DNA of 64,000 bases from Nicotiana tabacum (taxonomy: Eukaryota; Streptophyta; Magnoliopsida; Solanales; Solanaceae). The first letter of the stretch is position 1, and each line of letters opens with the position of its first letter. Below, piece after piece: positions 60,572 to 64,000 of the stretch. The notes under the pieces were generated by a model. That model saw only the letters and a list, made by a program, of their open reading frames with translations, searched no databases and was not told where the DNA came from. The stretch spans positions 104,758,399 to 104,822,398 of the forward strand of contig NC_134082.1 of assembly GCF_000715075.1 (NCBI RefSeq), in the 5' to 3' direction. Both the position numbers and the translations under genes were made by a program.

Positions 60572-62677
60572 TCAATGTGGGGCTTGACCTGGATGGCCTC
60601 CCAGCGTACAATACATCCTTTCCAATTCCATTGCTAGATGACGAGCAAAAGTGGGCGCATGCTCTGTAAATCTTTCATAATCCATTCCTTGGCAGTTTAC
60701 ATAACTTTGAGATGTGAAGACTGCCAGGTCATGGATTTGTGCCCTGAAACCTTGGAGACGTTGGTCTTGGTCTTGCAATTGCTGCTGACGAGTGGTAGCT
60801 ATATCTCTGACACGGTTTTCACGGTCTAGAGCTGATTCTAATAGAGCTCGGAGTCTGGCCTACTCTAATCTTGCTTGCGATCTTTCCCTGTCGAGGTCTG
60901 CTTGTTGATATTCTCTGTTGTATCTTTTTGCCTCTTCTAGTTGTGCACGAAGCTGGTCTTCTGATCGCATCCAATAGTCTTTTTCCTTCTTGAATTGGGC
61001 CTTGTCTTTTTCGGATTGCCTATCTTGGCGTTCTTTGTTAGATCTGGCTTCTTCGTTTAATTGTTGGATCCTTTCTTTTGCTTTGCTCAATTCCCTTTCG
61101 TTTTCCGCAAGAATGGAATCATAATCTTGCATTCTTTCAAAGAGATTGGCAATGGTTTTTTGATCCTTCCAGCTCCTCTTTGGCGTTTCAGAAACCCTTT
61201 TCATTTTCTGGAGTCGAGCATGAAGATTTTCATTTTCACAAGCTAGACTCTTTTTCTCGCCTTCGGCTTCTTGTTCTTGCAAATCTTTCCCCAAACTGAG
61301 GCTTCTTAGATTTTCTTTTAGGGCATGGATAGTTGCTTTGTACCCTTTTTCTTTTTCTCCCCAGATTAACCGCTCTTGGATTTTATCATTGAAGTTTTGA
61401 ATATGGGGTCTTTTTGTTGGCCTTTTTAGCTCTGGTTCTGGTACATCATCCACGTGAGACCGTTTTTCGAACCACCTTGCATATCCAGGATTTATCTCAC
61501 CCTTGGTAGCGTCTAGGACTTGAGTATCACTTTTCAAGTATCGGCACCCATTCCACATCTGCTGAAGTAGAGCTTCGGGAATAGTGGATTCTGGGTGTAA
61601 TTCGATTACTTGCATACTCAAATCTTCCTCATCGGGAACTATTTGATATCTCCCTAGTTGCCTTAGGACTCTTAGTGGTGCATACGGCTGAATGCTTCTC
61701 AATCCCAATAGTAGTAGATAACTATTTGAGGTTGACATATGTATTACTTCTCTCATCGGGAGCCATCCCAGAGTCCATTCAATTTGATTTGCCGTTAAAG
61801 CCTTTAGACGAGATACCCATGCTTCTATCCCTTCTGGAGCTTGATAATTTTTTGTTCTTTCCTCATAGCTCTCGATGCAATTAGCTTTGTTCGACCCATA
61901 CTGTATGATTTTGGGCTGTTGTTGGAGATGTTCAATCACCCACATTTGCAACAAAATTTTGCATCCTTCGAAAACTTTCGCTCCTGATTTGCATAAAGTC
62001 AAAGCCCGATAAATATCTGATAGAATGATGGGGACAAGGGTGTGATTTTCTTTAGTGGTGAGGATTTGCACAACTTTTGCGGTGCGAATATCAATTGTTC
62101 GCTCTTTATTTGGGAAGACCATGACTCCTAGAAAAGCCACCATGAAAGCAAATCGACGGTGCATCTGCCAAGTGTCTTTGTTTTGCTTATTAGTAAGGCC
62201 TTTCTCATGAATTTCGAACCCATCTGACTTTCCAAACCTGGAATACAAAAAGTTGAAGGAACAACATCCATTGATGACATTGCTTTTCCTGATTTGACTG
62301 CTGATGTTCAGAAGATCGAAGAATCGATGTATTGAAGGAGCCTTTGTGAATATCAAGCTTTGATTTCTTAAACTTCCGTCAAAACCAACATAGCCAGCTA
62401 TCTCCTCTAATGTAGGAGTAAGCTCGAAGTCAGAGAAACGAAAAACATTGTGAACAGGATCCCAGAAAGTTACTAATGCCGTAATCAGATCATTACGAGG
62501 TTCAACTTTCATAATGTCCGTGAGATTTCCCAAATGCTTGACGACCCATTTTTGACCGTCTTCGCCTAAATCATACCACCACATTTGAAGCTGACATAGA
62601 AATTCCTCTGTACTTGTGGATGAGGGGCTTTGTGTGGTGCTTATTTTGTATCTGAAATTTAATTTTAATAAAGTCAA
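60572..62677 (-). pseudogene. Ogre ORF1: DUF7745-like domain plus coiled coil, one stop
   Basis: The frame runs from about 62677 to a TAG at 60862-60860 (605 codons) and continues in phase (ARLRALLESALDRENRVRD...) to 60572, about 701 codons in all. The first codon listed is TTG; the first ATG is residue 32 (62584), and a preceding TTTCAG may be a splice acceptor, so the true start is unknown. The N-terminal two thirds (WWYDLGEDGQKWVVKHLG, LTPTLEEIAGYVGF, WQMHRRFAFMVAFLG) resemble the plant DUF7745 family by eye. The rest is a charged coiled coil (about residues 420-600). This extra ORF is a lineage marker of Ogre; its function is unknown. Confidence 0.8.
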
Positions 62678-62689
62678 AATTCATTTTGG

Positions 62690-63408
62690 GAAATTTATAC
62701 TAAAAATTATTTTCGAATTTTTTTTTATTAAATATTTTTATTTTAAAACTATATTTTTTTTTCGAAATTTTTAAAACAACCCATTTTATTCCTTTCTTCT
62801 TACCATGATTTTATTTAAGCTGGTCAACAAGCATGTTCGAGGCAAATGAATGCACAAGTAACAAGTAGGATGCATCATGATGGTCTTTTAATTTTTGGGT
62901 TCACCTGTCCTAGACAGACCCAACCCCTGTGTTGAGTCTCCAAGGCCAAATGCATATGATGCAAATATTCGTTCCTACTAGGGATCCGGTACATGGCTGA
63001 GTTATTCTAAGTGTAAAACCTTAGGTTGATTGTTCTAAACCTGGCTTACCCAAACGGACAGTTTGAGCTGAAGCGGGGGTAACGTATCGGGAGCACGAAA
63101 GTCTGCCCGGCCTAGTTACTTGTCCCAACTCCGTCTTATTTAGTATGACTTTAACAGAAAGGTGGGTCACGCGCACGTGTACACCATAAATTCAGAAGAC
63201 TCAGAAAGAAGGGGGTTTCGTAGCAATTGTATACATTCACAATTCAAATAATATTAAAGCGGTAAAAAAAAACATTTAGCATATTAGCACATAAACAGTT
63301 GAAAATCATATAGTAAATAAAGCCAATTAACACAGATATTTTAAGCTCGAATTCTTTAAACCCTGAACCAATGGTTCTGGGTTACAATAACACTGTTGAA
63401 GTTTTATT
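62690..63408 (-). other. Ogre leader between primer site and ORF1
   Basis: Non-coding. It contains an 18-bp motif (63167-63184) matching the LTR (45760-45777) at 17 positions, TCACGCG(C/T)ACGTGTACAC. Confidence 0.6.
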
Positions 63409-63425
63409 CCCCAGCAGAGTCGCCA
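63409..63425 (-). other. Ogre primer binding site
   Basis: TGGCGACTCTGCTGGGG on the minus strand starts four bases inside the LTR edge. TGGCGA fits the CCA-end of tRNA ending UCG-CCA, such as Arg tRNA, the usual Ogre primer. The identity of the tRNA was not verified. Confidence 0.7.
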
Positions 63426-63429
63426 GAGC

Positions 63430-64000
63430 TGTCGCACCTCCTTTTTACCGCGCCCGCGGGGCGCGTGGGGAGTTTTCTCCAATTAAAGGACAGTCGAAAC
63501 GGGATTTGTTTATTTGTTTCAGAGTCGCCACCTGGGAATTTTAAGGCGTCCCAAGTCACCAATTATAATCCCTGAATCGAGGAGAATATGACTCTGTTTA
63601 TTATTCTGCGGAACCAGAAATCCTGAGTAAGGAATTCTGTTAATCCGGAAGAAGGTGTTAGGCATTTCCGAATTTCGTGGTTCTAGCACGGTCGCTTAAC
63701 TGTTTTTATTATTGGCTTAATTATCTTGATTTTTATTAAATACTTTTTGTTACGTGATTTTTCTACCGCTTTTACTTATTGTGATTAAGGACCCTTCTTT
63801 GAATCGAATTACGCGTACGTATATTCGTGTTATAAATTTAGAAATGCGGAATTGTGTCACGCGTACGTGTACACAATAAATTTTGATAATATATTAAGCA
63901 ATCATTTGTGTTGAATCAAGAATATTTGTTTTTCTTAAATATTGAACCGCACATCGCGGATTTTTATGAAATTAATTTAACGCCTTTGGAAAAATCCTTT
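63430..64000 (-). repeat. Second Ogre LTR (5' LTR), first 571 bp
   Basis: TGTCGCACCTCC starts a stretch that matches 45334-45903 with 7 substitutions and one single-base indel, counted by eye. It continues beyond the window. Confidence 0.92.

Larger units (their letters stand above)
45334..64000 (-). mobile_element. Ogre/Tat-type Ty3/gypsy element, right end outside window
   Basis: A 4635-bp LTR (45334-49968), an internal region of 13461 bp (49969-63429) and the start of the second LTR (63430) are visible. If the second LTR is full length, the whole is about 22.7 kb, the giant size typical of Ogre. The lineage is shown by an extra ORF upstream of gag, an intron between protease and RT, a second RNase H domain before integrase, and a tandem array in the 3' untranslated region. 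It interrupts sequence downstream of the MULE transposase. Confidence 0.92.

Overview
This is plant nuclear DNA made almost entirely of nested, mostly decayed transposable elements. I see no convincing host gene, tRNA, rRNA or CRISPR array. Low GC, introns with GT..AG ends, Ty3/gypsy chromoviruses primed by initiator-Met tRNA, an Ogre/Tat element, a plant L1-type LINE with an RNase H domain, and a Mutator-like transposase all point to a eudicot. The flavour of the elements suggests Solanaceae; that is inference.

Layout: (1) 1-3968 is most of an Ogre-type LTR in plus orientation; its left end lies outside the window. (2) 4014-4333 is a Tourist-like MITE flanked by TTA. (3) A degenerate LINE on the minus strand runs from about 30765 down to its A-run at 4387. 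Its RNase H region is split by an 18.9-kb minus-strand Tekay/Del-type chromovirus array arranged LTR-internal-LTR-internal-LTR (4762-23630), and its ORF1 is split by a 670-bp hAT-like MITE (29830-30499). (4) A Mutator-like transposase pseudogene on the plus strand (about 31374-45035) is split by a plus-strand Tekay element (32853-43179) with a perfect 5-bp target duplication. (5) The sequence downstream of that gene is cut by a minus-strand Ogre element (45334 to beyond 64000) with a complete 4635-bp left LTR (its 3' LTR), the first 571 bp of the other LTR, and an internal region carrying ORF1, gag, protease, an intron, RT, two RNase H domains and integrase.

The Ogre element is the best preserved. 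Its damage is a few in-frame stops (TGA or TAG where Trp or Gln is expected) and one frameshift near the pol end. Its left LTR carries six substitutions relative to the right LTR and the older LTR, all C-to-T or G-to-A, as expected for a methylated silent element. The 3' untranslated region holds a 26-unit array of about 42 bp.

The relative order of events can be read from the nesting: LINE and MULE first, the Tekay elements and the hAT MITE inside them, and the Ogre insertion apparently young. Coordinates of LTRs, primer sites, target duplications and intron boundaries were read base by base. Percent identities were not computed except where a count is stated.
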